In this document: one piece after another, positions 53,160 through 62,802 of the stretch
How positions within the stretch are numbered: position 1 is the first letter of the stretch
Layout of the letters: each line of letters starts with the position of its first letter
Source: Planctomycetota bacterium
GTDB taxonomy: Bacteria; Planctomycetota; JAJSAM01
Length of the DNA stretch: 64,000 nt
NCBI GenBank assembly: GCA_024274785.1
Contig: JAJSAM010000042.1
Location: 124,001 to 188,000, forward strand
Direction of reading: 5' to 3'
The notes under the pieces: model-generated
The model's input: the letters and a program-made list of their open reading frames with translations, nothing else
What the model was told of the DNA's origin: nothing
The model's database searches: none
Program-made: the position numbers and the translations under genes

Positions 53160-54164
53160 ATGGACGCCAGTGAGCAGGAAACGAGCAAGCACAGCGTGCT
53201 GATGTCTATTCTGGCTCCCATCGAGGATGACTTGAGGGCGGTCTCCGTCGTCATCGACGAAGTCATGAAGGCGCCTTCGCTCAAGGTTCGGCCCATGCTG
53301 GACCAGGTCAGCCGCTATCGCGGAAAGATGCTCCGGCCGGCCTTCTGTATCCTCGCCGGCCGCTGTTTCGAGGAGATCGGGCGGGACCACCACCACCTCG
53401 GGGCCATCGTCGAATTGATCCACACCGCCACCCTCGTGCACGACGACATCCTCGACGGCGCCGACAAGCGCCGGCAGGAGGAGACGGTCAACCGCACCTG
53501 GGGCAACCACGGTGCGGTACTGCTCGGCGACTTCCTCTTCGCCTCGGCATTCGGTCTGTCCGCCAACCTGGAGAACCCCCTGGCCTCGCGCTACCTCGCC
53601 TGGATCTCCGGTGTGGTCTGCCAGGGCGAAATCATGCAGATCCTCGAGACCGGCAATCTCGATCTCAGGGAAGAGGACTACAACGAGATCATCGAAAAGA
53701 AGACCGCATACCTCTTTGCCGCATCGGCGCGCGTCGGGGCGGAGTACGTCGGCGCGCCGCGCGCGGCGGTGGATGCGCTCGCCGACTACGCCATGCGTCT
53801 GGGCACCGCGTTCCAGATCATCGACGACTGCCTGGACCTCGTGGGGGAGGAAGAGCGGGTCGGCAAGACCCTCGGCACCGACGCCCGCCAGGGAAAGGTC
53901 ACACTTCCGGTGATCCACTTCCTGCGCACCGCGAAGGAAACAGAGACGGCGCGCCTGCGCGAACTCCTCTCCGGCGGCCAGGGGGACGTGCATCTCGACG
54001 AGATCCGTTCACTTCTGATCGAGAATCGTTCCCTTAAGTTCGCGCGCGCCCGCGCCACCCGGTTGGCGGAGGAAGCCGTGGCCAAAGCGGCGACGCTGCC
54101 GGAGTCGGAGGCGCGGACCTCGTTCACGGCTTTGGCGGAGTATACACTGTCCCGGAACCGTTAG
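53160..54164 (+). CDS. Polyprenyl diphosphate synthase (long-chain trans-prenyltransferase)
   Basis: A 334-residue protein from ATG 53160. It has GKMLRPAFCILAG, the first Asp-rich motif LVHDDILDGADKRR, GNHGAVLLGDFLFASAF, KTAYLFAASARVGAEYVG and the second motif QIIDDCLDLVGEEERVGKTLGTDARQGKVTLPVIH. These are the conserved steps of trans-prenyltransferases that extend farnesyl diphosphate with isopentenyl units. The two residues upstream of the first motif are Leu and Val rather than bulky aromatics. That suggests a long product such as octaprenyl diphosphate for quinones. No quinone gene adjoins it. Confidence 0.92.
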   Translation: MDASEQETSKHSVLMSILAPIEDDLRAVSVVIDEVMKAPSLKVRPMLDQVSRYRGKMLRPAFCILAGRCFEEIGRDHHHLGAIVELIHTATLVHDDILDGADKRRQEETVNRTWGNHGAVLLGDFLFASAFGLSANLENPLASRYLAWISGVVCQGEIMQILETGNLDLREEDYNEIIEKKTAYLFAASARVGAEYVGAPRAAVDALADYAMRLGTAFQIIDDCLDLVGEEERVGKTLGTDARQGKVTLPVIHFLRTAKETETARLRELLSGGQGDVHLDEIRSLLIENRSLKFARARATRLAEEAVAKAATLPESEARTSFTALAEYTLSRNR

Positions 54165-54519
54165 AGAGCCGTCTGCGGGGCGGATGTGGTGGATGCGAGG
54201 CAATCTGGGTGACGACGGTTTTCCGGTCGCCATCCCCAACTCCCCTCCGTGTTCGGATGCGCCCCCGGTACGGATGCGAGGGCGGGGCGGAGAAGCAGCT
54301 CATCGGCTCGAAAAGGCTGGCTTCGCGTGCCTCTCGTTCCGGTCACCAGCGGTGGAGGGGCGGGCGCCGCACAACCACGCTCAGGGCCCCGCTTTTCCCG
54401 GAAGTTCCGCCTTTCCCGGAGGAGCGCACGCGGGATCTGAAGAGCCCCACGCCTGGAGGCCACACCCGCCGGACGGCGGAGGCTTTTCAACCGTCAGGGC
54501 GCCCGACCGTTCCGGCGTG
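54165..54519 (+). other. Gene-free interval before folD
   Basis: I see no gene, clear promoter or terminator in these 355 nt between two convergent genes. Several reading frames are open but none has family-like composition. Confidence 0.45.
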
Positions 54520-55377
54520 CTACCCCTCGCCGCCGCTGCGCTGCGCCAACTCGAGGACATTGCCGAGCAGCGTCGCGATCGTCATCGGGCCGACGCCGCC
54601 GGGCACCGGGGTGATCGCCATGGCTTTCGCGGCGACGCTCTCATAGTGGAGGTCTCCGGTGAGCGTGCCGTCTTCCCGGCGATTGATGCCGACATCCACC
54701 GCGACCACGCCCTCCCTCACCATCTCACCGGTGATCATCTCCGGCCGTCCCATGGCCGAGACCAGCAGGTCCGCGCGCCGGGTGTGAAATGCCAGGTCCT
54801 TCGTGCGGGAGTGGCAGATGGTGACCGTGGCGTTTCTCGCGGTGAGCAGCGCGGCCATCGGCTTGCCGACGATGTTGGAGCGGCCGAGCACCACCGCTTC
54901 CATACCGGTCACGTCGATCTCATGACGATCGAGCAGGCTGAGGATACCGCGGGGCGTACAGGGGACCGAGGCCGGCTGCCCGAGCGAGAGCAGGCCCACA
55001 TTCACGGGATGAAAACCGTCGGCGTCCTTCGAAGGCAGGATGGCCGCCACGATCCGCTCTTCGTCGATGGCGTCGGGAAGAGGCAACTGCACCAGGATGC
55101 CATGCACCCGATCGTCGTCGTTCAACGCGGCGACGACGGCGAGCAACTCCGCCTCCGTTGTCTCCTCCGGCAACTTTCTCAGGATATCGAGCATGCCGCA
55201 CTTCTTCGCGGCCCGGGCCTTGCTGCGGGTGTAGATGACGCTGGCCGGATCTTCTCCAACGATGACGACCGCCAGACCGGGAACGATGCCGGCCGCGTTT
55301 TTCAGGACGGCAACGCCCTCCGCGACCGTCCGGCGGATATCCTTCGCGGCTTCCTTCCCGTCGAGGATGGTGGCCAT
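54520..55377 (-). CDS. folD: Methylenetetrahydrofolate dehydrogenase/cyclohydrolase
   Basis: A 285-residue protein. ATG 55377 is chosen because the FolD fold starts there (MATILDGKEAAKDIRR); upstream in-frame codons overlap the previous gene. Key motifs are VGEDPASVIYTRSKARAAKKCGM (with the Tyr-x3-Lys catalytic pair), VHGILVQLPLPDAIDEE, PSKDADGFHPVNVG, PCTPRGI, VVLGRSNIVGKPMAALL and VAVDVGINR, with a final AITPVPGGVGPMTIA. The bifunctional enzyme makes 10-formyl-tetrahydrofolate via the methenyl form with NADP. It starts 1 nt after the carbamoyltransferase stop. Confidence 0.96.
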   Translation of the reverse strand: MATILDGKEAAKDIRRTVAEGVAVLKNAAGIVPGLAVVIVGEDPASVIYTRSKARAAKKCGMLDILRKLPEETTEAELLAVVAALNDDDRVHGILVQLPLPDAIDEERIVAAILPSKDADGFHPVNVGLLSLGQPASVPCTPRGILSLLDRHEIDVTGMEAVVLGRSNIVGKPMAALLTARNATVTICHSRTKDLAFHTRRADLLVSAMGRPEMITGEMVREGVVAVDVGINRREDGTLTGDLHYESVAAKAMAITPVPGGVGPMTIATLLGNVLELAQRSGGEG

Positions 55378-55378
55378 G

Positions 55379-57073
55379 CTACCGCCCCCCGGGCTTGCTG
55401 AGCCGGACGCCCTCGATGAAGATGTCGTCGAGGCCGCTGGTGAAGAAGGTGCCCACCGCATCCCGCGGCGAGAGCGCCAGGGGCTTTCCGGGGACGTTCA
55501 ACGAAGTATTCAGCAGGACCGGGTGCCCGATCTTCGCTCCGACCGCCCGAAGCAGAGCGGCGACGCTGCCCGATGCGTCCGCGGAAACGGTCTGGACCCG
55601 TGCGGTCCCGTCGGTGTGGAGCACCGGGTAGAGGGCCTCGCGCATCTCTTCCTTCACCCGGCGGTGCGAGGCCATCTGTGGATCCGGGCGGGAGTCGACG
55701 AAGTACCTGTCGAGATCCTCCTCGGCGATCACGATGCCGAAGGGGTGGTAGCGGGAGCGGGGCTTGACCCTCGCCACGAGACGCTCCTTCGACGCCGAAT
55801 TGGTGGGATCGAGGAAAATGGAGCGGTGTCCCAGCGCGCGGGGGCCGAACTCGAGGGCCCCTTCGAACCATCCGACCAGGTGACCCGCCGCGATGCGCTC
55901 CGCGGCATCCGCGATCAAGTCTTCAGGCCGTTCGCCTTCGATCCCGATCTCATCGAGGGTGGCGGAAACATCCGCGACGGACCAGGCCGGGCCGAGGCCG
56001 CTGTCCACCGGAGGCTCGGCCTTGATACCCTGCTCTTCCGAGAGCAGGTGCAGCGCGGCCCCGAGCGCCGTGCCTTCGTCGCCGGGGGCGAAACCGGTGT
56101 GGACGCGCTGGAACGGGCCGTCGGCCCGGAGCCTCCCGCCGAGTACCCAGTTCTGGGCGACCCCCCCGGAGAGACAGAGGTTGTTGGAACCGGTCTTGTT
56201 GTGAAGATGCTCCGCCATGTGGAGCACCACCTCTTCCACCGCGACCTGCAGGCTCGTGGCGATGTCCGCGTGGCGCTCATCGACCTCCGCACCGACCTCG
56301 CGCCCCTTCCCGAGTTCCCTGGAGAATCGGTCCGACAGGAACGCCCGGCCCTCGAAGCTGTCTAAGTACTCCTGGTTCAGGAGATACGAGCCGTTCGGGG
56401 CGGGCTTCAGAATGCTCCGGAACACCGGCAGGAAGCGCGGGGCTCCGAAACTGGAGATGCTCATGATCCGGAATTCGTCATCCTCATCCCGGAAGCCGAG
56501 GAAGTCCGCCACCGCCGCGCAGAGCAGCCCGATCGAATTCGGCATCTTCTCCATGGAGAAAACCTCGATCTTTCCATCGCGACCCACGCCCTGACTGGAG
56601 GTACTCACTTCACCGCGTCCGTCGATGGAAAGGAGCGCGGTATCGGAAAACGGCGAGAGGTGGAATGCCTCCGCGAGGTGGGTGCGGAAGTGAGGGACGA
56701 CCGAGACGGTGGCTTTCGACAGGGCCTTCAAGCGCTCGACTTCGGAGAGGTATTGCACCGCCGCGTGCAACTCATCGTGGAAAATGTGATAGGTCTTGAA
56801 GCGAGCACTCTCGAGAAAGCCCTCTCCATACCACTCGATGAGCCGGTTCCGCAGGTTCAGCCAGGGGTTGTTGGCGATCGCGACGCGGTCGAGATCGTCG
56901 AGGGTCAGGCCCGCCGCCTCGAGGCAGAAGCCGACGGAGCGATGAGGGAAGCCGCCCTCGTGCTTCATCCGCGTGAAGCGCTCCTCGCTCACTGCGGCGA
57001 CGACTCTCCCGTCCACGACGATGGCCGCGCTGCTATCCCGATAGCCCTGTCCACCGATGCCGAGGATCTTCAT
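55379..57073 (-). CDS. Carbamoyltransferase (NodU/CmcH/TobZ family)
   Basis: A 564-residue protein with the two-domain architecture of O-carbamoyltransferases. The N-terminal Kae1-like ATPase domain has MKILGIGGQGYRDSSAAIVVDGRVVAAVSEERFTRMKHEGGFP, a metal-binding HFRTH (HxxxH, usually HHxxH) and SIDGRGE. Later come NNLCLSGGVAQNWVLGGRL and GDEGTALGAAL. The C-terminal YrdC-like part has GWFEGALEFGPRALGHRSIFLDP and GHPVLLNTSLNVPGKPLA. Such enzymes carbamoylate sugars or secondary metabolites. The acceptor here is unknown. The first His-His pair is His-Phe. A small gene overlaps its start by 4 nt. Confidence 0.88.
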   Translation of the reverse strand: MKILGIGGQGYRDSSAAIVVDGRVVAAVSEERFTRMKHEGGFPHRSVGFCLEAAGLTLDDLDRVAIANNPWLNLRNRLIEWYGEGFLESARFKTYHIFHDELHAAVQYLSEVERLKALSKATVSVVPHFRTHLAEAFHLSPFSDTALLSIDGRGEVSTSSQGVGRDGKIEVFSMEKMPNSIGLLCAAVADFLGFRDEDDEFRIMSISSFGAPRFLPVFRSILKPAPNGSYLLNQEYLDSFEGRAFLSDRFSRELGKGREVGAEVDERHADIATSLQVAVEEVVLHMAEHLHNKTGSNNLCLSGGVAQNWVLGGRLRADGPFQRVHTGFAPGDEGTALGAALHLLSEEQGIKAEPPVDSGLGPAWSVADVSATLDEIGIEGERPEDLIADAAERIAAGHLVGWFEGALEFGPRALGHRSIFLDPTNSASKERLVARVKPRSRYHPFGIVIAEEDLDRYFVDSRPDPQMASHRRVKEEMREALYPVLHTDGTARVQTVSADASGSVAALLRAVGAKIGHPVLLNTSLNVPGKPLALSPRDAVGTFFTSGLDDIFIEGVRLSKPGGR

Positions 57074-57552
57074 GGAGTTCTCTTCTCCCGGACGGACCGG
57101 ACGAGAATATCGACCAGGGCCGGTCCCGCGGGTTGGCCGTCCGTCAGCACATGGGTCAATGCGTCGCTTCTGGTCTGGTCGAGGTCCCGCGGGTCGGCGG
57201 CGACCAGGACGCCGGCGAGTTCCGCGATGGCGAGGGAAGCCGGGTCCGCATCACCGTTCAGGAGATAGGCGATGGGCGGGCCGGCTTTCGCCGCGACCGC
57301 CGCACACTCGAGGAGGCGCGTGCCACCACCGAGAATCAAGACGGCACCGGGCAAGAAGTCTGCCAGCAGGCCATCGAGCGAACTCGCCGGTGGCTCACCG
57401 GCCACGGGGATGGAGAGGCTCCTGATTTCGAAACCGACATCCAGGAATCGGAGGCGAATGTCGAGTCCCCGGTTGAATTCCCGGGCCGCTTCGACGAATT
57501 CTCCGGCCAGACCGTCGGCGCCTGGCGACTCGGAAAGGACGATGACCCTCAT
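57070..57552 (-). CDS. Small Rossmann-like protein of unknown function, coupled to the carbamoyltransferase
   Basis: A 160-residue protein beginning MRVIVLSESPGADGLAGEFVEAARE and containing VLILGGGTRLLECAAVAAKAGPPIAYLLNGD. That stretch looks like the first half of a GT-B/UDP-sugar 2-epimerase-like fold. No catalytic motif is visible, and the length is half of those enzymes. Its stop overlaps the carbamoyltransferase start by 4 nt, so the two proteins are probably made together and may act on the same substrate. I cannot assign a family with confidence. Confidence 0.45.
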   Translation of the reverse strand: MRVIVLSESPGADGLAGEFVEAAREFNRGLDIRLRFLDVGFEIRSLSIPVAGEPPASSLDGLLADFLPGAVLILGGGTRLLECAAVAAKAGPPIAYLLNGDADPASLAIAELAGVLVAADPRDLDQTRSDALTHVLTDGQPAGPALVDILVRSVREKRTP

Positions 57553-57627
57553 GTCCGGCAGGTTTTACGACCTCCGGGCGACTTTGTCCATGTCTGCCCC
57601 AAAAGTGGGGCCGATCGCGGGACCGGC

Positions 57628-57633
57628 TACAAT
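57628..57633 (+). promoter_or_regulatory. Putative -10 element, leaderless hpt
   Basis: TACAAT, 5 of 6 to consensus, lies exactly 6 nt before ATG 57640. A GCCCC-AAAAGT-GGGGC hairpin (57596-57611) covers the -35 area and could be an operator. Confidence 0.5.
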
Positions 57634-57639
57634 CCGTGG

Positions 57640-58185
57640 ATGCTCGAGAAAGAGATCGAAAGAGTGCTGTTCAGCGCAGATGAGATCCGGGCCCGGGTGC
57701 GGGAACTCGCCGCCGAAATCCGATATCGGCTGGGCGATGGCGAACTCGTCGCGGTCGGGGTGCTCACCGGGGCCTTCGTCTTTCTCGCGGACCTGGTGCG
57801 CGAACTCGGGGGAGAAGTGCGGATCGTCCTGGTGCGGGCCTCCTCGTATCGCGATGGAACCAGGCCGGGCGAGATCAGCGTCGAAATCCCCGGAGAGACG
57901 GACTTCGAGGGAGGTGACATTCTGCTGGTGGAGGATATCGTGGACACCGGCCAGTCCCTGAAGGCCCTGAAGCACACGCTCCTCGAGCGGCGACCCGGGT
58001 CGCTGACCACCGTGGCCCTGCTCGACAAGCCTGATCGGCGGCGGGTGGAGATCACCGCCGATGTCACCGGGTTCACGGTCCCCGACGAGTTTCTGGTCGG
58101 CTACGGACTGGACTACGCCGGGCTCTACCGCAACCTCCCCGATGTCTGCGTTCTTGCCCGCTGCGTCTACGAGGACCACGCCTGA
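57640..58185 (+). CDS. hpt: Hypoxanthine phosphoribosyltransferase
   Basis: A 181-residue protein with the type-I phosphoribosyltransferase core. It has VAVGVLTGAFVFLADLVRELG, RASSYRDGTRPGEISVEIPG, the PRPP-binding ILLVEDIVDTGQSLKAL, VALLDKPDRRRVEI and PDEFLVGYGLDYAGLYRNLPDVCVL. It salvages hypoxanthine or guanine to IMP or GMP. No ribosome site precedes the ATG, in line with the leaderless -10. Its stop overlaps the rhomboid start (TGATG). Confidence 0.95.
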   Translation: MLEKEIERVLFSADEIRARVRELAAEIRYRLGDGELVAVGVLTGAFVFLADLVRELGGEVRIVLVRASSYRDGTRPGEISVEIPGETDFEGGDILLVEDIVDTGQSLKALKHTLLERRPGSLTTVALLDKPDRRRVEITADVTGFTVPDEFLVGYGLDYAGLYRNLPDVCVLARCVYEDHA

Positions 58186-59021
58186 TGGGGATCTACGATC
58201 GAGGTTGGTACCGGGAGCAGCAACGGATCAGCGCGCCTCGTTCCCGCTCGATGGTCGTGACTCTGATCATCATCAACGTCGTTGCCTTCCTGCTCGCCGC
58301 GGTGCTCAGGGAATCCGGGTGGGATCCGGTGTACGGGGGCCTCGGCCTGGTTCCCGACGATGTGGTGCGCCGCGTCATGATCTGGCAGGTCGTGACCTCG
58401 ATGTTCCTGCACGGTGGCCTGTATCACCTGCTGATCAACATGCTGATTCTGTTCCTGTTCGGTTCCGGGGTGGAACAACGCATCGGCCGCGGGCCGTTTC
58501 TCCGCCTCTATTTCGGGGCGGGGATCGCCGCCGCGGTCGCATACATCGTCTTTGGGCTGTTCGACGCTCCGTTCCGACCCGCGGTGGGGGCTTCCGGAGC
58601 CGTCATGGGATTGCTCGTGTACTTCACGATGCTGAATCCCCGGGCCCGGGTCATGTTCATGTTGATCATCCCCATGCAGATGATGTGGCTCACCATCATG
58701 ATCCTCTCGATCGACCTCTACTGGTTCGCCTTCGCGCCGCCGGGCGGAACCGGCGTCGCCCACACCGCCCACCTCGGCGGCGCCCTGTTCGGTTTCCTCT
58801 ACTACCGCTATGCGCACCAGGTCGATTTCTTCTTCCTGAAACTCGAGACCAGGGGGCCGGCGCGGGCGAGCACACGTTCCGTCAAGGAGAGAGAACGCCT
58901 TCGAAAGGACGTGGATCGGCTTCTCGATAAAGTGAACGAGGGGGGGCTGGATGCCCTTTCCGCGCGTGAGAAGAAGACGCTGAAAGAGGCCAGCGAGCGC
59001 CTGAAGGAACTCGACCCTTGA
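58185..59021 (+). CDS. Rhomboid-family intramembrane serine protease
   Basis: A 278-residue membrane protein with six helices. It has ITSM-type VTSMFLHGGLYHLLINMLILFLFG (the conserved H-x3-N), the catalytic Ser in VGASGAVMGLLVYF (GxSG), and the catalytic His in VAHTAHLGGALFGFLYY. Rhomboids cut membrane proteins inside the bilayer. The C-terminal 50 residues are a charged cytosolic coiled coil (RERLRKDVDRLLDKVNEGGLDALSAREKKTLKEASERLKELDP), a common tail on such proteins. It overlaps both neighbours, hpt and the gene at 59018. Confidence 0.92.
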   Translation: MGIYDRGWYREQQRISAPRSRSMVVTLIIINVVAFLLAAVLRESGWDPVYGGLGLVPDDVVRRVMIWQVVTSMFLHGGLYHLLINMLILFLFGSGVEQRIGRGPFLRLYFGAGIAAAVAYIVFGLFDAPFRPAVGASGAVMGLLVYFTMLNPRARVMFMLIIPMQMMWLTIMILSIDLYWFAFAPPGGTGVAHTAHLGGALFGFLYYRYAHQVDFFFLKLETRGPARASTRSVKERERLRKDVDRLLDKVNEGGLDALSAREKKTLKEASERLKELDP

Positions 59022-59920
59022 GTCGGACCGGAGTCCGGGTGATGCGCGTGCTGGCCGTGCTCCTTCCGCTGACCGGTATCTTCGTCGCCCTGCACTTTCT
59101 CGCTCCCGCGTTGCGCTCCAGCTATCGCGAGGGGACGCTGCCGAACGGCTACAGAAGTGTGCGGATCGATGGACCCTACGAGATCTTCGCTCGCCAGGGC
59201 AGCACCGCCGCGCCGTTGATCGGCCGCGTTCTCGAGAGTTTCCGGAAGGCGCTCTTCCTCCAGTACCGCCATGAACTCCGCCTGGCCGATCGCCGCAACG
59301 CGCGCTTCCAGGTGATCGTCTTCAGCAGCCATGACGACCTCACGGCCTTCGCCAGGGGGCATCTCGGCAGCGATTTCGAGCGAAACGCCGGCTTCTACAT
59401 CCCGGATTGGCAGGCCATGGGGATCATCGGCGATCGCCGGCGTGAAGAGATCCTGCGCCCCCTGCTGCACGAGGGAATGCACATGATCCTCGACGTCTTC
59501 GTCGAAGGCGGAGGCCACGACTGGTCCCGCTGGCTCGACGAAGGCCTCGCCACCTATTTCGAAGCGAGCACGGTGGCCCGGAGCGGCCGCGTACGCCTGG
59601 GTGGGTTCGACCCGGCGCACCTGTCTGTTCTGCTCGAAGATCACGCGATGGGGCGGGCCTTGCCGGTGGCGGACCTGCTCACGGCCGGGGGCGGCGAATT
59701 CGAAGGAGAAAAGAACCACTCCTACTACGCCACGTCGGCCCTGCTGGTCCACCTGCTGCTCGAGGGGCGGGCGGGGAAACTGCGCCGGAAGTTCTTCGAC
59801 TATTACGAGATCGAGCGTCGGCCCGGCCCGGTCGCTCCGGGTGCGTTTGCGGAATTCATCGGCGATCCAGCCGACCTCGACCGGATGCTCCGCGTACACC
59901 TGCTCCGCCTGACCGAGTAG
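59018..59920 (+). CDS. Membrane-anchored gluzincin-like metallopeptidase
   Basis: A 300-residue protein from TTG 59018, which overlaps the rhomboid stop (TTGA) and has AAGGA upstream; ATG 59042 is an alternative. One N-terminal membrane helix (RVLAVLLPLTGIFVALHFLAPAL) leads to a peptidase-like domain. It has LLHEGMHMILD (HExxH) and, about 25 residues later, WLDEGLATYFEAST, where Glu is the expected third zinc ligand of gluzincins. The fold resembles DUF1570 or peptidase-MA proteins. It may act with the rhomboid next to it on envelope proteins, but no substrate is known. Confidence 0.65.
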   Translation: MSRTGVRVMRVLAVLLPLTGIFVALHFLAPALRSSYREGTLPNGYRSVRIDGPYEIFARQGSTAAPLIGRVLESFRKALFLQYRHELRLADRRNARFQVIVFSSHDDLTAFARGHLGSDFERNAGFYIPDWQAMGIIGDRRREEILRPLLHEGMHMILDVFVEGGGHDWSRWLDEGLATYFEASTVARSGRVRLGGFDPAHLSVLLEDHAMGRALPVADLLTAGGGEFEGEKNHSYYATSALLVHLLLEGRAGKLRRKFFDYYEIERRPGPVAPGAFAEFIGDPADLDRMLRVHLLRLTE

Positions 59921-60070
59921 AGACCGGGTCGGGTGAGCCTGGAATCGCCCGAGCCGCCCGCGCCCGCCTTCCCTGGCGCAAGAGAGCTGCATCAGCCCTG
60001 CCATGATCTCGGGCTCAAGGCGGCATGAGTGCCATCTGAACGACGCTTCAGGAATCTGATCCGCAAGGGG

Positions 60071-60484
60071 CTACCGCTGCTTCGGATGGAGCTTGATCGT
60101 GATCTCCCGCTCCTCGTTGCCGCGTAGAGTCACCTCGGCTTTCGTTTCGCTGTACCCGGTCTTGATCGCGCTGAACGTGAAGACATTCTGGACCCAGGTC
60201 TTCAGTTCCCTGGTCTCGCGTTGAGGGTAGGGGAACACGGTGCGTCGTCCGTAGACCTTGACCTCGACGTTGTACATCACCGGAACCACGACCGGGGCTT
60301 CGCCGAGATAGTCGCCGTTGATGCTCACCTCGGCACCGGAAGGATCGGTGCGGACCGTGACCTTAGTGGTGGCCGTCTGGGTGGGGCGGGTTCGCAGGTA
60401 CTGCCAGCGGCTCGAGGTACAGCCGGCCGTCAGGAAAAGCAGAACGAGCGCCGGCACGACCCCGAGCCGCAGAAATGTGTTCAT
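60071..60484 (-). CDS. PEGA-domain lipoprotein
   Basis: A 137-residue lipoprotein (VVPALVLLFLTAGC). The mature part begins VRTDPSGAEVSINGDYLGEAPVVVPV, a textbook PEGA motif (P-x-GA-x-V-x-I-NG-x2-G-x-TP), and ends EREITIKLHPKQR. PEGA domains occur in surface and S-layer-associated proteins. It starts on the last base of maeB (TGATG), so it is expressed with that gene even though the roles differ. Confidence 0.75.
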   Translation of the reverse strand: MNTFLRLGVVPALVLLFLTAGCTSSRWQYLRTRPTQTATTKVTVRTDPSGAEVSINGDYLGEAPVVVPVMYNVEVKVYGRRTVFPYPQRETRELKTWVQNVFTFSAIKTGYSETKAEVTLRGNEEREITIKLHPKQR

Positions 60485-62802
60485 CAGTCCGCCTTTTCGC
60501 TGCGCTCCACCACCTGCTGTCGAATGGCCTCTTCCTTCCTGAGCTCCGGTGCCCGGGAAGCGGCGATCGCTGTAATGGCGGAGATGTTTACGATCTGGTC
60601 CACGGTCGACCAGTGGTTCAACACGGAGACCGGCTTTCGGACTCCCATGATGATCGGGCCGATGATCTCGGCCTTGGCCAACCTCTCCATGAGTTTGTAC
60701 GCGATGTTGGCGGAGTTCAAGTTCGGGAACACGAGCACATTCGCGTTGCCCTTCAGAATGGAATTCGGGAAGGAGCGCTCGACCATCTCCGGGTTCAGGG
60801 CCGCGTCGGCCTGGATCTCCCCCTCGATGGAGAGAGTGGGGTCGAGTGCGCGAGCCATCTCGGTGGCCTTTCGGACCTTCTCGGTGAAGGGGTGGCGCGT
60901 GGAGCCGAAGGTGGAAAAGGAGAGCATCGCGATGCGGGGTTCGGTGTCGAAGTAAGTGCGCACCGTCTTTCCGGCCAGCAGGGCGATCTCGGCGAGGTCT
61001 TCCGCATTGGGGTCGATGTTGACCGTGGCATCGGCGAAGAACAGTGTCCGGTCCTGGAAGACGATCACGTACATGCCCGAGACCTTCTTGACACCTTCTT
61101 TGCGGCGCAGGATGCCGAGGGATGGGCCCAACGTCTCAGCGTACGTCCGGTTCAGTCCGCACACGATACCGTCCGCCTCGTCGAGGTAGACCCTCATGAC
61201 GGAGTTGATCAGGGGAGACTTCGCCTGGGAGAGAGCTTCGTGGGGGAGCATGCCCTTGCGGGCCCTCAACTCGTAGAGCCTCTTCGCGATGCGCTCGGCG
61301 TCCTCGCGGGGATTGACGAACTCCGCGCCTTCCAACTCGAGGCCCAGGTCGGCCGCCTGCGCCCGGATCCGCTCGGGATTGCCGACCAGCAACGGACGGG
61401 CGATCCGGTCGTCGAGGAGGACCTGGGCGGCGCGGATGATGTTTCGCTCCTCGCCCTCGGGGAAGATGATCTTCTTCTCGGCCTGGCGGGCCTTGCGCAC
61501 GACGCGGCGAACCACGTTGCGGGAAGGACCGTAGATGCGCTCGAGGTTTTCGCGATACTCGTCCCAGTCGGAAATCTGGATGCGGGCGACTCCGGTTTCG
61601 ACCGCCGTGCGGGCGACCGCCGGAGCCTCCCAGATCAGGACCCTCGGGTCGATCGGCTTCGGAATGATGTAGTCCGGGCCGAAGCGGATATCCTCGCCAC
61701 CGTAGGCCTTCCGTACGTTATCAGGCACATCCTGCTTCGCCAGCTTCGCGAGAGCTCGCGAGGCCGCCAGCTTCATCTCCGTGTTGATGGCCCTGGCGCG
61801 GACATCGAGAGCGCCGCGGAAGATGAAGGGGAAACCGAGGACGTTGTTCACCTGGTTCGGGTAGTCGGAACGGCCGGTGGCCATGATCACATCGGAACGT
61901 GCATCCTTGGCGTCGTAGTAGGTGATCTCCGGGTCCGGGTTGGCCATGGCGAAAATGATGGGGGAGTCCGCCATCGACCGGACGTGGTCCTTGTTCAGGA
62001 GGTTGCCCACGGACAGCCCCATGAAGACATCGGCACCCTTCATGGCGTCTTCGAGAGTGCGCGCGTCCGTATCCGATGCCCAGCGTTCCTTCCACTGGTT
62101 CATGTGCTGATCGCGGCCCTTGTAGATCACGCCGGCACGGTCCAGCATCACGATGTTCTCTCTGCGTACGCCGACGTTCAGGAAGTGCTCGGCACATCCC
62201 ATCGTGGCGGCCCCGGCGCCCATGAAGACCACCGAGACGTCGGCGATGTCCTTGCCGACGATCTCGAGTGCATTGAGCATGCCGGCGGCGGAGATGATCG
62301 CGGTTCCGTGCTGGTCATCATGGAAGACCGGAATATCGAGCTTCTCCTGCAGCCGGCGCTCGATCTCGAAACACTCGGGTGCCTTGATGTCCTCGAGGTT
62401 GATGCCACCAAACGTCGGGGCGATCAGCTCCACACACCGGATGATCTCCTCCGGATCGAGAGTATCGACTTCGATGTCGAACACGTCGACATCCGCAAAT
62501 CGCTTGAACAGGACGCCCTTGCCTTCCATCACCGGTTTGCCGGCCAGCGCCCCGATGGAGCCCAGTCCGAGGACCGCGGTGCCATTGCTGATCACCGCGA
62601 CCAGGTTGCCCTTGGATGTGTAGTTGTAGGCGTCGTCCGGGTTCTTCTCGATCTCCAGGCAGGGGACGGCGACCCCCGGCGAGTAGGCGAGGGAGAGGTC
62701 GCGCTGGGTGAAGCAGGGCTTGGTGGGTACGACCTCGATCTTCCCCGGCTTGCCCTTGCTGTGGTAATCGAGAGCGTCCTGGTCGCGGATGGTCCTCGGC
62801 AT
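60484..62802 (-). CDS. maeB: NADP-dependent malic enzyme with phosphotransacetylase-like domain
   Basis: A 772-residue protein. ATG 62802 gives the usual start [29 protein letters not shown]. The malic domain (to about residue 420) has [67 protein letters not shown] and the NADP fold [16 protein letters not shown]. The C-terminal 330 residues resemble phosphotransacetylase ([22 protein letters not shown]), as in E. coli MaeB, where that part is regulatory. It decarboxylates malate to pyruvate and makes NADPH. It links to the sucCD-level citric acid cycle only by pathway. Confidence 0.95.
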   Translation of the reverse strand: MPRTIRDQDALDYHSKGKPGKIEVVPTKPCFTQRDLSLAYSPGVAVPCLEIEKNPDDAYNYTSKGNLVAVISNGTAVLGLGSIGALAGKPVMEGKGVLFKRFADVDVFDIEVDTLDPEEIIRCVELIAPTFGGINLEDIKAPECFEIERRLQEKLDIPVFHDDQHGTAIISAAGMLNALEIVGKDIADVSVVFMGAGAATMGCAEHFLNVGVRRENIVMLDRAGVIYKGRDQHMNQWKERWASDTDARTLEDAMKGADVFMGLSVGNLLNKDHVRSMADSPIIFAMANPDPEITYYDAKDARSDVIMATGRSDYPNQVNNVLGFPFIFRGALDVRARAINTEMKLAASRALAKLAKQDVPDNVRKAYGGEDIRFGPDYIIPKPIDPRVLIWEAPAVARTAVETGVARIQISDWDEYRENLERIYGPSRNVVRRVVRKARQAEKKIIFPEGEERNIIRAAQVLLDDRIARPLLVGNPERIRAQAADLGLELEGAEFVNPREDAERIAKRLYELRARKGMLPHEALSQAKSPLINSVMRVYLDEADGIVCGLNRTYAETLGPSLGILRRKEGVKKVSGMYVIVFQDRTLFFADATVNIDPNAEDLAEIALLAGKTVRTYFDTEPRIAMLSFSTFGSTRHPFTEKVRKATEMARALDPTLSIEGEIQADAALNPEMVERSFPNSILKGNANVLVFPNLNSANIAYKLMERLAKAEIIGPIIMGVRKPVSVLNHWSTVDQIVNISAITAIAASRAPELRKEEAIRQQVVERSEKAD

